64,000 nt of DNA from assembly GCF_015999305.1 (NCBI RefSeq), contig NZ_JAEAGP010000001.1, positions 868,001 through 932,000 of the forward strand, written 5' to 3'. Shown piece after piece: positions 51,603 to 60,580 of this stretch. The position numbers and the translations under genes were made by a program. The DNA comes from Erythrobacter sp. YJ-T3-07 (GTDB lineage Bacteria > Pseudomonadota > Alphaproteobacteria > Sphingomonadales > Sphingomonadaceae). Below the pieces are notes generated by a model. It saw only the letters and a program-made list of their open reading frames with translations. It was not told where the DNA came from and ran no database searches. Position 1 is the first letter of the stretch. Every line of letters starts with the position of its first letter.

Positions 51603-52599
51603 CGTGGACCTGACGACAATCTGGGCTTTCATCATCGCCTTCGCCGTCTTCGCCTACGTCGTGATGGACGGGTTTGACCTCGGCATCGGAATCCTCTTTC
51701 CGACCTTTGATGTCGGGCCGGAGCGCGACCGGGCAATGAACTCGATCGCACCTGTATGGGATGGAAACGAGACGTGGCTGGTTCTGGGCGGCGGCGGCCT
51801 GTTCGCTGCTTTCCCGCTGGCCTATGCGGTCATCCTGCCCGCGACCTACCCGCTCATCATCGCCATGCTGCTGGGGCTGGTGTTTAGAGGCGTAGCCTTT
51901 GAGTATCGCTGGCGCGATCCGGGGCACCGCCGATACTGGGACATGGCCTTTACCGGCGGCTCGCTGGTCGCTGCGCTGGCGCAGGGCATGACGCTGGGCG
52001 CTCTTCTCCAAGGCATCGAAGTCGTAGATCGATCCTATGCGGGCAGCTGGTTCGACTGGCTCACGCCCTACACACTTTTGACCGGCCTCGGCACGGTTGC
52101 TGGCTACGCTCTGCTTGGCGCGACCTGGCTGGTGTGGAAGCTGGACGGGGAGAGTCAGCATCATGCCCGAAAGCTAGCCAAGTGGGCGGCATGGGCAACG
52201 CTGGTGCTGATGGGGGGCGTCAGCCTCTACAATGTGTTCCTGAACGCCGAATATGCCGAACGCTGGCTGACGGCGCCGGAGATCTACTTCGCCGCACCGG
52301 TCCCGATCCTCACGGCGGTGATTGCCGTCCTGTTGCTGCGAGCTCTTTCGGTCGACCGGCACAGCAAGCCGTTCTGGCTGAGCCTTGCGTTGTTCTTCTT
52401 TGGGATGGCCGGCCTCGGCGTCACCATGTGGCCCTATGTCGTTCCGCCGGGCCTCACGATCTGGGACGCCGCTGCGCCGGAGCGCAGCCAGATCTTCATG
52501 CTAGTGGGTGTCGCAATCACCATGCCGCTCATCATCGCCTACACCGCCTGGGCCTACTGGGTGTTCCGCGGCAAGGTGGCTGACGAGGGATATCACTGA
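51592..52599 (+). CDS. cydB: bd-type quinol oxidase subunit II
   Basis: Subunit II partners CydA/CioA. The 335-aa protein shows FAYVVMDGFDLGIGILFP, APVWDGNETWLVLGGGGLFAAFP and FRGVAFEYRWRD, typical CydB/CioB signatures, with eight membrane helices. The ATG at 51592 is preceded by GAGGAGGCGACC and overlaps the end of cydA by 11 nt; a longer upstream frame is not used. Confidence 0.95.
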   Translation: MDVNVDLTTIWAFIIAFAVFAYVVMDGFDLGIGILFPTFDVGPERDRAMNSIAPVWDGNETWLVLGGGGLFAAFPLAYAVILPATYPLIIAMLLGLVFRGVAFEYRWRDPGHRRYWDMAFTGGSLVAALAQGMTLGALLQGIEVVDRSYAGSWFDWLTPYTLLTGLGTVAGYALLGATWLVWKLDGESQHHARKLAKWAAWATLVLMGGVSLYNVFLNAEYAERWLTAPEIYFAAPVPILTAVIAVLLLRALSVDRHSKPFWLSLALFFFGMAGLGVTMWPYVVPPGLTIWDAAAPERSQIFMLVGVAITMPLIIAYTAWAYWVFRGKVADEGYH

Positions 52600-52721
52600 T
52601 GGACGAGCCGCAGAATCGCCCGCTGTGGCAGCGGCTCGGCTGGATGTTCGCGATCTGGCTCGCCAGCATAACCGTGCTGGGCCTCGTCGCTTCGGTCATC
52701 AGGCTGTGGCTCAAAGCATAA
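52599..52721 (+). CDS. DUF2474 small subunit of the bd oxidase (CydX-like)
   Basis: A 40-aa peptide, MDEPQNRPLWQRLGWMFAIW and onward, with one membrane helix. DUF2474 peptides follow cioAB-type genes and play the role of CydX in assembly or haem stability. It overlaps the cydB stop by one base (TGATG). Confidence 0.82.
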   Translation: MDEPQNRPLWQRLGWMFAIWLASITVLGLVASVIRLWLKA

Positions 52722-52915
52722 CTGGCATCGGAAGTGCGAGACTCAATTATGCATTGTCTTTAACTGATTGCGCGATCAGCGCACAAAAATGGAGCTTTTG
52801 CGTGTGGTGGAGCCATCCTCGTAATTTATCACTTAGTGGAATCGATAATTTGAATTGGGCAGCTGAAGGTGTGTGTGCTACCTAGCGTGCATCAACATGA
52901 AGCGAGGAAATTGAA

Positions 52916-53545
52916 ATGAGCCTGCACATTGGTGACATCGCCCCCGACTTTACCGTCGACACTCAAAATGGCGAAATCAGCCTGCACGACTGGGCTGGCG
53001 ATAGCTGGGTGTTCTTCTTCAGCCACCCGGCCGACTTCACCCCCGTCTGCACTACAGAGATGGGCCGCACCGCGCAGCTCGCCAGCGAGTTCGACAAGCG
53101 CAATGTGATGCCGCTCGGGCTTTCGACCGACACTGCCGAAGAACACGCCAAGTGGATCGAAGACGTCAACGACACCCAGAACACCAATCTCGTGTTTCCC
53201 ATCATCGCTGATGCCGATCTTAAGATCGCCAAGCTCTATGACATGATCCATCCGGATCAGAGCGAGACGGCGGCTGTGCGGTCGGTATTCATCATCGATC
53301 CGGACAAGAAGATCCGGCTCACCATGACCTATCCCATGAGCGTGGGACGGAACTTCGACGAGATCCTGCGCGCGATCGATGCGCTCCAGTTCAGCGACAA
53401 GCATGGCGTGGCTACTCCCGCCGATTGGCGCGAAGGCAAGGATGCGATCATTCCGCCGTCGGTTTCCGATGAGGATGCGAAAGCGCGCTTTCCGCAGGGT
53501 TTCACCACGCTTCGTCCTTACCTGCGCACGGTAAAAATCGACTAG
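52916..53545 (+). CDS. 1-Cys (Prx6-type) peroxiredoxin
   Basis: A 209-aa peroxiredoxin with FFSHPADFTPVCTTEMGRT as active-site region; that Cys is the only one in the protein, so it depends on an outside thiol. RAIDALQFSDKHGVATPADW and the C-terminal extension place it in the Prx6 group. GCGAGGAAATTGAA precedes the ATG. The 194-base gap before it shows a small CTGAT/ATCAG hairpin after the oxidase operon and probably holds its own promoter. It is the second such enzyme within 8 kb. Confidence 0.93.
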   Translation: MSLHIGDIAPDFTVDTQNGEISLHDWAGDSWVFFFSHPADFTPVCTTEMGRTAQLASEFDKRNVMPLGLSTDTAEEHAKWIEDVNDTQNTNLVFPIIADADLKIAKLYDMIHPDQSETAAVRSVFIIDPDKKIRLTMTYPMSVGRNFDEILRAIDALQFSDKHGVATPADWREGKDAIIPPSVSDEDAKARFPQGFTTLRPYLRTVKID

Positions 53546-53557
53546 CATGAGACTCGG

Positions 53558-53587
53558 CCCGCCCCTCGAAAATGATCTTGGGGCGGG
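53558..53587. terminator. Terminator-like hairpin after the peroxiredoxin gene
   Basis: CCCGCCCC (53558-53565) pairs with GGGGCGGG (53580-53587). There is no long T-run, so termination may be weak. Confidence 0.5.
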
Positions 53588-53633
53588 TTAGGTCACGAAA
53601 AGCGACGCCTTAACGATCAAAAACGGATTGAAG

Positions 53634-54173
53634 ATGAAGATAGTTTCAGGGGCGAAAGGTCGGGTAAAACCTGTCGAGCAGCTATTTATCGCTACTTTCA
53701 CGCAATCCGAGGGCGTTGAAGAAGGTCGCGTTATAGGCGATCTTGTCCGCGATCTTCTGAGCAATACGCCCTCTGGCGATCTTCGCACTTTCTACGCGTA
53801 TCACGCCGATCGCATAGTCGGCGCAGCCATCTTTACGCGCTTGACCTACCGAGACGATAATCAGGTGGTCTTCCTTCTTTCCCCCATGGCGGTAGATGCC
53901 GATTGTCAGCGCCAAGGTATTGGGCAGAAATTAATCCAGTTCGCCTTGAATCAGCTAAGAGATGAGGGTGTCGACATCGCAATCACTTACGGCGATCCGG
54001 AATACTACAAGCGAGTTGGCTTTCTCCCGATCTCCCAAGAACAGGCCCGACCTCCGCTCCAGCTATCCATGCCCCATGGCTGGATTGGTCAATCTTTATC
54101 CGGTTCCAAGACGATGAGTCTGGCCGGGCCTTCATTCTGCGTGCCAGCCTTGAACAAAAGCGACGTTTGGTGA
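53634..54173 (+). CDS. GNAT-family N-acetyltransferase
   Basis: A 179-aa protein with the acetyl-CoA loop LSPMAVDADCQRQGIGQKLIQFAL (Q/RxxGxG/A motif A) and ITYGDPEYYKRVGFLPIS, typical of the small YhbS-like acetyltransferases. Substrate unknown. I use the ATG at 53634; a TTG two codons earlier is also possible. Codon use is less GC-rich than the neighbouring genes. Confidence 0.88.
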   Translation: MKIVSGAKGRVKPVEQLFIATFTQSEGVEEGRVIGDLVRDLLSNTPSGDLRTFYAYHADRIVGAAIFTRLTYRDDNQVVFLLSPMAVDADCQRQGIGQKLIQFALNQLRDEGVDIAITYGDPEYYKRVGFLPISQEQARPPLQLSMPHGWIGQSLSGSKTMSLAGPSFCVPALNKSDVW

Positions 54174-54233
54174 GGAAACGACATGCGCGTGCTCAAGTTC
54201 GCGCAAGCGCTCAAAATTAGGTGAAACAGATTT

Positions 54234-55586
54234 ATGCTGCTCGAGAAAATCAAAACACCCGGCCTGTCCCACCTGTCCTACCTGATTGGTTCAGGCGGAA
54301 AGGCGGCCGTCATCGATCCGCGCCGCGACTGCGAATGCTATGTCGAAATGGCGCGCGCCGAGGGGCTGGACATCACCCATATCTTCGAAACCCATCGCAA
54401 CGAGGATCTGGTTTCGGGGGCGCCCATCCTGAAGCAATTGACTGGCGCGCGCGTCCTGCACGGTCCCAATCCTGCCGGCACTGTCGAATATGCCGAGATG
54501 GCTCACGAGGGTGATGAGTTCGAGATCGGGCAGCTGACAATTCAGGTGCTCGAAACGCCGGGGCACACGGACGATCATCTTGCTTTCGTTCTCCACGACA
54601 CTGCCTATCCCGATGGGCCAGTCGGAGTGTTCACGGGAGACGCACTGTTCGTCGGTGACGTCGGTCGCACGGACTTTTATCCCGACCGTAAGCGCGAGGT
54701 CGCAGGCCTTCTCTACGATTCCCTCCAGAAGATCCTCGATCTTGGCGATCAGGTCATCCTCTATCCGGCACATGGTGCGGGGTCAGTTTGCGGGTCGGGA
54801 ATGGCGGAACGCGAGTTCTCGACCCTCGGCCACGAACGCGCGAACAATCCGCGTCTGCAGTTCGAAAGCCGCGATGCCTTCGTCGACTTCAAGGTGGCGG
54901 AGAACCACTACCAGCCGCCCTATTTCCGGCTGATGGAGCGCCTTAATCTGGAAGGCGGCGATGCTGCGCCACGTGTTATGCGACCCAAGCGCCTGTCGCT
55001 GTCCGAATTGGGCGACATCAGTGTCGACCACCTGGTGGATGTGCGCGAGCCGCTTGCCTTTGCATCAGGCCATCTTCCCGGTTCCATGAACCTGCCGGTC
55101 GGCATGATCTCGGCATTCGCAGGATGGTTCATCCGCGAAGGCGAGAGGGTCGCTCTCATCGCTTCCGATGAAGACCAGCTCGAAGCTGCTATGACGCATC
55201 TCGTGCGGATTGCGCTCGACGATATCCAGGGCGGCTATGTCGGCGTCGTTCCTGCCGCTGCACAGGGCAAGCCGATGCGGACTATTCCGATGATCGGAAC
55301 CGAGGAAGTCGAGCGCCGCCTGGAAGGAGGCGAAGATGGCTGGACGCTGCTTGACGTCAGGGATGCGGACGAACGCGCGTCGAATGAGATCGAGGGTTCC
55401 CAGCATATCTACGTGGGCGAACTCAACGAGCGTTATCGCGATCTCGATGCGGCACATCACTACACGTTGATGTGCGCCAGCGGGATGCGGGCGACGGTCG
55501 CTGCCGGCTGGCTTGCGAGCCGCGGCTTCGACAAGCTGCACATCTATCTCGGCTCCATGGGTGCATGGAAAGCGGCCCATGACTAA
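54234..55586 (+). CDS. MBL-fold persulfide dioxygenase-like protein with two rhodanese domains
   Basis: The 450-aa protein joins an MBL domain (residues 1-230) to two rhodanese domains (about 258-345 and 355-450), as in CstB-like persulfide enzymes. The metal motif reads ETHRNEDLVSG instead of THxHxDH, so one His ligand is missing. The other ligands are TPGHTDDHLAF, GDALFVGDVGRTD and YPAHGAGS. The first rhodanese lacks the catalytic Cys (LIASDED); the second has it (MCASGMRA, Cys near 413). The ribosome site is weak. It overlaps the methyltransferase gene by 8 nt. Confidence 0.9.
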   Translation: MLLEKIKTPGLSHLSYLIGSGGKAAVIDPRRDCECYVEMARAEGLDITHIFETHRNEDLVSGAPILKQLTGARVLHGPNPAGTVEYAEMAHEGDEFEIGQLTIQVLETPGHTDDHLAFVLHDTAYPDGPVGVFTGDALFVGDVGRTDFYPDRKREVAGLLYDSLQKILDLGDQVILYPAHGAGSVCGSGMAEREFSTLGHERANNPRLQFESRDAFVDFKVAENHYQPPYFRLMERLNLEGGDAAPRVMRPKRLSLSELGDISVDHLVDVREPLAFASGHLPGSMNLPVGMISAFAGWFIREGERVALIASDEDQLEAAMTHLVRIALDDIQGGYVGVVPAAAQGKPMRTIPMIGTEEVERRLEGGEDGWTLLDVRDADERASNEIEGSQHIYVGELNERYRDLDAAHHYTLMCASGMRATVAAGWLASRGFDKLHIYLGSMGAWKAAHD

Positions 55587-56199
55587 ACCGGATCAGGCGG
55601 CCTTCTGGGATGAGCGCTATGCGGCGGACGAGTATCTGTTCGGGACCGCGCCCAACGCTTTTCTGGCGCGCGAGGTGCATCGCCTGACCCCGGGATCGAA
55701 AGTCCTGGCGGTCGCCGATGGCGAAGGGCGAAACAGCGTATTCCTGGCCCAGCATGGCCATCGCGTCGTCGCTACTGACGTTTCGGAAAGGGCGCTCGAT
55801 AAGGCGCGAGCTCTCGCAGAGCGGCGAGGAGTCGAAGTCGAGTATCGGCAGGCAAATCTTGCCGAATGGGCATGGCCGGCGGAAGCTTTCGATGCGGTGG
55901 TCGGCATCTTCATCCAGTTTGCTGGTCCCGAACTGCGTGAGGACATCTTCGATGGCATGCATCGCTCGCTGAAGCCGGGTGGTCTGCTGCTGCTCGAAGG
56001 CTATCGCGAAGAACAGCTGGCCTACGGGACAGGCGGTCCGCCCAATATCGAAAATCTCTATACGGAGGACGGTTTGCGCCGCGCCTTCTCGACGTGGGAG
56101 ATAGAATTGCTCGATGCCTACGATGCCGAGATCGAGGAGGGGACCGGCCATTCGGGCAAGTCGGCGCTGATCGATCTTATTGCGCGGAAGCGAGGTTGA
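55579..56199 (+). CDS. SAM-dependent methyltransferase (TehB/thiol-methyltransferase-like)
   Basis: A 206-aa class I methyltransferase. VLAVADGEGRNSVFLAQHGHRVVATDVS is the SAM motif I with its acidic end, followed by NLAEWAWPAEAFDAVVGIFIQF and RSLKPGGLLLLEGY. This set is close to TehB-like or thiol/selenol methyltransferases. Coupling to the persulfide enzyme suggests methylation of sulfide or another thiol as a detoxification step (inference). Start at the ATG 55579. Confidence 0.86.
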   Translation: MTKPDQAAFWDERYAADEYLFGTAPNAFLAREVHRLTPGSKVLAVADGEGRNSVFLAQHGHRVVATDVSERALDKARALAERRGVEVEYRQANLAEWAWPAEAFDAVVGIFIQFAGPELREDIFDGMHRSLKPGGLLLLEGYREEQLAYGTGGPPNIENLYTEDGLRRAFSTWEIELLDAYDAEIEEGTGHSGKSALIDLIARKRG

Positions 56200-56202
56200 C
56201 GA

Positions 56203-56234
56203 ATGCCAGCCGGAGCTCCGGCCCCGGCTGGCAT
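56203..56234. terminator. Bidirectional terminator-like hairpin between convergent genes
   Basis: The 11-bp perfect stem ATGCCAGCCGG (56203-56213) and CCGGCTGGCAT (56224-56234) has a 10-nt loop. It sits between the methyltransferase stop and the TonB-receptor stop. There is no T-run on either side. Confidence 0.65.
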
Positions 56235-56239
56235 CAAGA

Positions 56240-58375
56240 TCAGAAGTTTGCGCTCGCGCGAATCCAGACACCCCGACCATAGCCCGGCAGTCGTTCGCCC
56301 AGCGGCACGTCAGATGCCTCCACGCGGTTCCTGCCTGCAAGATGCGGCTGGTAGAAGGTGTCGAATATGTTCTCGACGCCAGCTTCGAGCTTGAAATCAT
56401 CGCGCAATCTGAACTGCGCGAACAATCCCGCAATTACATAGCCCTCGGTGGTATCCTCGTCGTTGCTGATCGAAACGGCATTCTGATCGGCCGCACCTGT
56501 CAGCTCGCCGCCAATGGCGAATCGATCGCCCTCATAGGCAATCGAGATACGCCCATTCAGCGGAGGAACGCGGTAGAGATCATCGTCGATATCTCTCCTC
56601 ACCCCTCGAACGTAATTCATCGTGCCATCGATCAGCATGCGCGCTGTCGGTCGGACGGTAAAATCCAGATCCACGCCGTAAAATTCGGCGTCGACATTAC
56701 GGAAAGTCAACGGCGTCGCGTCACCGTTCATATTCGCGACCATTTCGACCGGCGTTTCGAGCACGCCAACGGTTGCATCGAAGGGTGTGCCCTGGATGAA
56801 ATTGTCGACCCGGCGATAGTAGGCGGTCGGGCGGAACGTGAAGCCTTCACCGTTAAAATCGGCGCCGGCCTCCAAGGTATAGGCTACCTCTGGCTCGAGA
56901 GCCTGATTGCCAACATAAATATTCCCGTCCGCCAGGCCATAGCTCGCTTCCGTTGGTAGCCATGCGAAGCGTTCCAAAAGGCTTGGAACACGAGTCTTGC
57001 GCGATAGGGTCACACGCGGGACGATTTCGCCCATCGGGACCCACGCCCGTGCAACCACATCCACCGTCGTATCCCTTTGTTCGCGTCCGGATGCAGCGAA
57101 TACTGCCGCGAGCATACGCGGCCCCATCGGAACGGCTGTCCCGAGCTGAGGGACGCCTGCGGTCTGGCTGGTTCGATCGAGACGCGCGCCAAGTTCGAAC
57201 TCGGCTGCTCCGATGCCGCCACGCCACTGAACGAAGCCACCGAAGCGCTCCGAAGACAAGTTCGGTTGGGCTTCCAGAAAAAAGGCGGCATTGGTCGAGT
57301 TGGTGATCGTCACGTCTTTGTCGACCATCTCGACATCGCCGCCCACGGTTACGTTGCGCCTATCCGAGCCGAAGCGCAGTGCAACTTCGGCGGTATTGGT
57401 GTCGGCTTCCGCAAACGTCGCACGTGCCCGCATCGCCGGAGCTGCCGGCTGCCTGGTCGTCTGATTGTCCATAAGGTGACGAACCGCAACATGGCCCATC
57501 CGCAGATCGAGATGAAGGTCATCGGTAAGCTGCCCCCGGTAACCGGCCTGAAGGAAGTCGGTATCGAAATACACGATGTCCAGCGCGAAAGGCGGGTTGC
57601 CGGTCGGGTCGGTTTCGCTGCGCCGGTATTCGACGAAAAATTCGCCTTCACCAGCACGAAAGCCCCCTTCGATACCGTAAAGCTGTCGCTCGAAGGATGT
57701 GCCGACTGCCGTGCCACCAGCGTAATCGTAATCCTCACCTTCCTCGCGGCTACCGATGACGCCTAGTCGCCACTGAGGCGTCACAATGCCGATTTGCCCA
57801 CCAATCGCGTAGCTGTTGTCGACACTTCGATATTGCCCCGCTGCGTAGGCGTTGGCGGTAAGCTCACCAGTGTCGGAGAAACGCGTCCCGACAAGCTTCG
57901 CATCGACTGCGGCGGACAGGCTCGACCCTTGTGATACGGGCGCAGTGCCCCGCGTGATCTCGATACGGTCGATAAGGATGGATGGCGCGTAATGCAGTGG
58001 CGGATCCATGGCGTTCGGCCCGCCGGATGCAAACCTCTGGCCATTGATGCGGCCGAGAACGCGTTCTCCGAAGAGACCGCGATAGGAAAGCTGCCCCGAA
58101 AGCGCGCCGTTCTGAACCAGTGCACCCCCGGGCGTGCGCGCGGCAATTCCCGCTGCATCGGCTGGAATCGCAATCTGCTCTGGAGGGGATTGGTTATCCG
58201 CTTGGAGCGGGTTCGTCTTTGCTGCCGTTACAATAATCGTATCAGTAAGCAATTCGTTGGCGTTGGAACGATCTTCTTCTGGCGCATTGATCTGCTGGGC
58301 CATCACGGCCTTTGGTGCCGCCACAAGCGAAAGAGCCGAGGCGCTCAAAAGCGCCCCGCGAAGGGAAAATTTCAT
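56240..58375 (-). CDS. TonB-dependent receptor, probable copper type
   Basis: A 711-aa outer-membrane receptor with signal peptide (LLSASALSLVAAPKAVMAQ), a TonB-box-like DTIIVTAAK and a plug domain (RGLFGERVLGRINGQRFASGGPN, APSILIDRIEITRGTAPVSQG). The long beta-barrel closes with GYGRGVWIRASANF and a terminal Phe. The upstream DUF2946 gene is the usual companion of TonB copper receptors, so copper or a copper complex is the most likely substrate. That part is inference from the neighbour. Confidence 0.9.
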   Translation of the reverse strand: MKFSLRGALLSASALSLVAAPKAVMAQQINAPEEDRSNANELLTDTIIVTAAKTNPLQADNQSPPEQIAIPADAAGIAARTPGGALVQNGALSGQLSYRGLFGERVLGRINGQRFASGGPNAMDPPLHYAPSILIDRIEITRGTAPVSQGSSLSAAVDAKLVGTRFSDTGELTANAYAAGQYRSVDNSYAIGGQIGIVTPQWRLGVIGSREEGEDYDYAGGTAVGTSFERQLYGIEGGFRAGEGEFFVEYRRSETDPTGNPPFALDIVYFDTDFLQAGYRGQLTDDLHLDLRMGHVAVRHLMDNQTTRQPAAPAMRARATFAEADTNTAEVALRFGSDRRNVTVGGDVEMVDKDVTITNSTNAAFFLEAQPNLSSERFGGFVQWRGGIGAAEFELGARLDRTSQTAGVPQLGTAVPMGPRMLAAVFAASGREQRDTTVDVVARAWVPMGEIVPRVTLSRKTRVPSLLERFAWLPTEASYGLADGNIYVGNQALEPEVAYTLEAGADFNGEGFTFRPTAYYRRVDNFIQGTPFDATVGVLETPVEMVANMNGDATPLTFRNVDAEFYGVDLDFTVRPTARMLIDGTMNYVRGVRRDIDDDLYRVPPLNGRISIAYEGDRFAIGGELTGAADQNAVSISNDEDTTEGYVIAGLFAQFRLRDDFKLEAGVENIFDTFYQPHLAGRNRVEASDVPLGERLPGYGRGVWIRASANF

Positions 58376-58431
58376 TGGTCATATCCTGAATACGGAAATG
58401 TGTGATCAACTCCGCTGGTCGCAGAGCGCGT

Positions 58432-58866
58432 TCAGGAGATGATTGGCGGACCTGTTGATGGAGGTGGCGGTGCCGCCAGACCCATCCCTATGCCGACGTT
58501 CGAAGCAAGGAAAGGCAAGTCCGCTTCAATGCCTTCGACTGGTTCTGCCATCAGCGGAGAAACGGGCGGGACCGCGAAGGCGTTCGCCACCACGCCGTAA
58601 GGGCACGGATCGCCGGCCACTTGGTGCTCGTCGCCGGAATGCTGATCGTCACCATGCATAGCATGGTCGATCCGAGCTTGAGCGAGCGCTTCGAAACGTA
58701 TGCGCTGTCCTTCGGTTAAGCCTTGCGAGCAGATTCGGACGACAAATTCGCCGTGGGCACCCTTTGCTGGCATCCACCCTGTCGGGACGACATTGGTCAT
58801 CATCAACATAATCGCTGACAGCAGCAGCACTATGCAGCGATTCTGGGGTGGCGATTGTCGTCGCAT
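58432..58866 (-). CDS. DUF2946-family protein
   Basis: A 144-aa protein with an N-terminal membrane segment or signal (CIVLLLSAIMLMMTNVVPTGWMPA) and the DUF2946 pattern WMPAKGAHGEFVVRIC, followed by a His/Asp-rich middle (HAMHGDDQHSGDEHQ) that could bind metal. It is 56 bases upstream of the TonB receptor gene in the same direction; the pair is a common copper-uptake arrangement. Confidence 0.8.
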   Translation of the reverse strand: MRRQSPPQNRCIVLLLSAIMLMMTNVVPTGWMPAKGAHGEFVVRICSQGLTEGQRIRFEALAQARIDHAMHGDDQHSGDEHQVAGDPCPYGVVANAFAVPPVSPLMAEPVEGIEADLPFLASNVGIGMGLAAPPPPSTGPPIIS

Positions 58867-59173
58867 GTGCCCCGCCTACCGCCTGGGAATGCGTGCCTCA
58901 AGCACCAGCCATATTACTACTGCCAATCAAATTCCGTCCTTCGGCGGTTTTGGGCAAGTAGTTTGCCGTAAGCAGCCTGTCAGCAAGCGGCCCAATTCCA
59001 GCCAGTCCATACGAGCGCGCGCAAATGGCGGCTTGTGGGCGCTAGCGGACTGAACACTTGTTGGCACCATGACCTCTAAACCGGCATGTCGGCTTACGCC
59101 CCCTGAATGGACACTGCTGAACTCTTCGGCGTGCACTGGAACCCGCGTTGGGCTTGCGCGTCTGTGAGATCAG
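58867..59173. repeat. Intergenic region with dispersed repeat copies
   Basis: TGGCGGCTTGTGGGC at 59026-59040 is the exact reverse complement of 44494-44508, and GCAGCCTGTCAGCAAGCGGCCCAA near 58973-58996 resembles the 29.7-kb copy. It lies between the divergent DUF2946 and ATP-grasp genes and must also hold their promoters, which I could not define. No gene is supported. Confidence 0.65.
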
Positions 59174-60052
59174 ATGAAGCTCCGCAATTTGCCCTCACTA
59201 CCGCACTGGCTCATCCCGTCGCCGAAGTTACGCATCACCCTGACGTATTTGTGGCGGCATGGACAATTGCCGGACCTTCGCAATCCGAAGCGATTTACCG
59301 AGTTGATACAGTGTCGAAAACTTTCGAATAGAAATCCGCAAATGGCCCCTTTGATCAATAAAGTGACTGCAAAGACGGTCGCGTCGCGCATACTTGGCAG
59401 TGATTGGGTCATACCAACGATATGGACCGGTAGTTCGTTACCCGTTGATCCGGATTGGCCTTACCCCGTCATCCTAAAGGCCAGTCATGGGTGTAATCAG
59501 AATGCCGTTTGCTACAGTAGGTCGGATTATGATCAAGCTCGAAAGCGGGCAACCAAATGGATTTCGAAGCCCTACGGTTTATGGCTCCATGAATGGGCTT
59601 ACCGCCAGGTTCCAAGAGGTTTTATCGTCGAACCATATTTGGGCGACGAAGAAACACTTCCGGTGGATTACAAGGTCTACGTTTTCGGTGGCAGCGCGAC
59701 CTTGGTGCAGGTGCACATCGACAGGAATCGAAGGCATCGTTGGATCCTTCACGACCGAGAATGGAAGCAAGTTTCGCAATTTGGCGAAGGGGCTATGCCT
59801 TCGCCGAAGAGTCTGGCGAAAATGCTTGATGCTGCGGAAAGAATGGCCGGCGCCTTCGAATTTGCCCGAGTGGATTTTTATGAGATCGACGGAGTTCCCA
59901 AATTCGGGGAGGTGACGTTTTATCCCGGTTCAGGGTTGGATCGCTTCGATCCACCCGAACTCGATGTCGAAATTGGCGCGATGTGGTTGGCGGCGCGCAA
60001 AAACTGGTTGCGAGAAGATGATTTTCAACGCGACCAAGTGGAAGCGGCCTAA
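59174..60052 (+). CDS. TupA-like ATP-grasp protein
   Basis: A 292-aa protein of the TupA-like ATP-grasp family, often found in polysaccharide or teichuronopeptide gene sets, where it joins amino acids or glutamate to sugars. Diagnostic parts are the N-terminal FTELIQCRKLSNRN and LINKVTAKTVASRILG, then PVILKASHGCNQNAV, FIVEPYLG, DYKVYVFGG and FARVDFYEIDGVPKFGEVTFYPGSG. Base composition is lower in GC than the neighbours and repeats flank it on both sides, which suggests transfer. No other polysaccharide gene is near. Confidence 0.85.
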   Translation: MKLRNLPSLPHWLIPSPKLRITLTYLWRHGQLPDLRNPKRFTELIQCRKLSNRNPQMAPLINKVTAKTVASRILGSDWVIPTIWTGSSLPVDPDWPYPVILKASHGCNQNAVCYSRSDYDQARKRATKWISKPYGLWLHEWAYRQVPRGFIVEPYLGDEETLPVDYKVYVFGGSATLVQVHIDRNRRHRWILHDREWKQVSQFGEGAMPSPKSLAKMLDAAERMAGAFEFARVDFYEIDGVPKFGEVTFYPGSGLDRFDPPELDVEIGAMWLAARKNWLREDDFQRDQVEAA

Positions 60053-60421
60053 CCGGTTTTCACCCAAAGGCGGTCATTCAGGGGCCGCTTGGGCAGTCCT
60101 AAAGGCAGATATCGCCGAAGGCAGCTACGACCGCTTCCAGGTTAGCCTAGCGAAAGTCGGAATGACCGAAATTGGGGCGCGTTGCTGCCATCCCTACATT
60201 CTAGGCCGAATTGGTCGGCGTGTTGTATCAGAGCGCTTCACGCCGACGGTGAGCCTGTGCACAAGCCGCCAGATACCCGCGACACCTTCTTGCATCCCGA
60301 ATCCAACCGATTCATGGTGCCAACATCGAGACCGCGACAGGGTGCCACGGCAAGGTGCCTCGAGGTTTTGACTCGCAGGGAAACCTGAGTTTTTTCAGTT
60401 GCTTGTCTTATTTCGAAAGCC
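60053..60421. repeat. Dispersed intergenic repeat copies
   Basis: It contains CCCAAAGGCGGTCATTCAG (60063-60081, same as 44532-44550) and CCGAAATTGGGGCGC (60166-60180, same as 1741-1755). A small CAGG-GAAA-CCTG stem followed by TTTTTT lies at about 60376-60395 and may be a weak plus-strand terminator. No gene is supported. Confidence 0.7.
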
Positions 60422-60496
60422 TGGCTGGGGTGGCAGGATTCGAACCTGCGCATGCCGGTACCAAAAACCGGTGCCTTACCGCTTGGCTACACCCCA
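60422..60496 (-). tRNA. tRNA-Gln (anticodon TTG)
   Basis: Read on the minus strand it starts TGGGGTGTAGCCAAGCGG. The anticodon stem is CCGGT/ACCGG with the loop holding TTG, the T-arm has GGTTCGAAT, and the acceptor TGGGGTG pairs with CACCCCA before G-CCA. It fits the bacterial tRNA-Gln pattern closely, and CCA is encoded. Confidence 0.97.
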
Positions 60497-60580
60497 TCAG
60501 CAGGCGAGTGCGCCCCTATAGCGTCGCGAACGGCGATGTGAAGGGGTGCCATGGTGCAGCGGGCACGGTAAGCCCTCACC

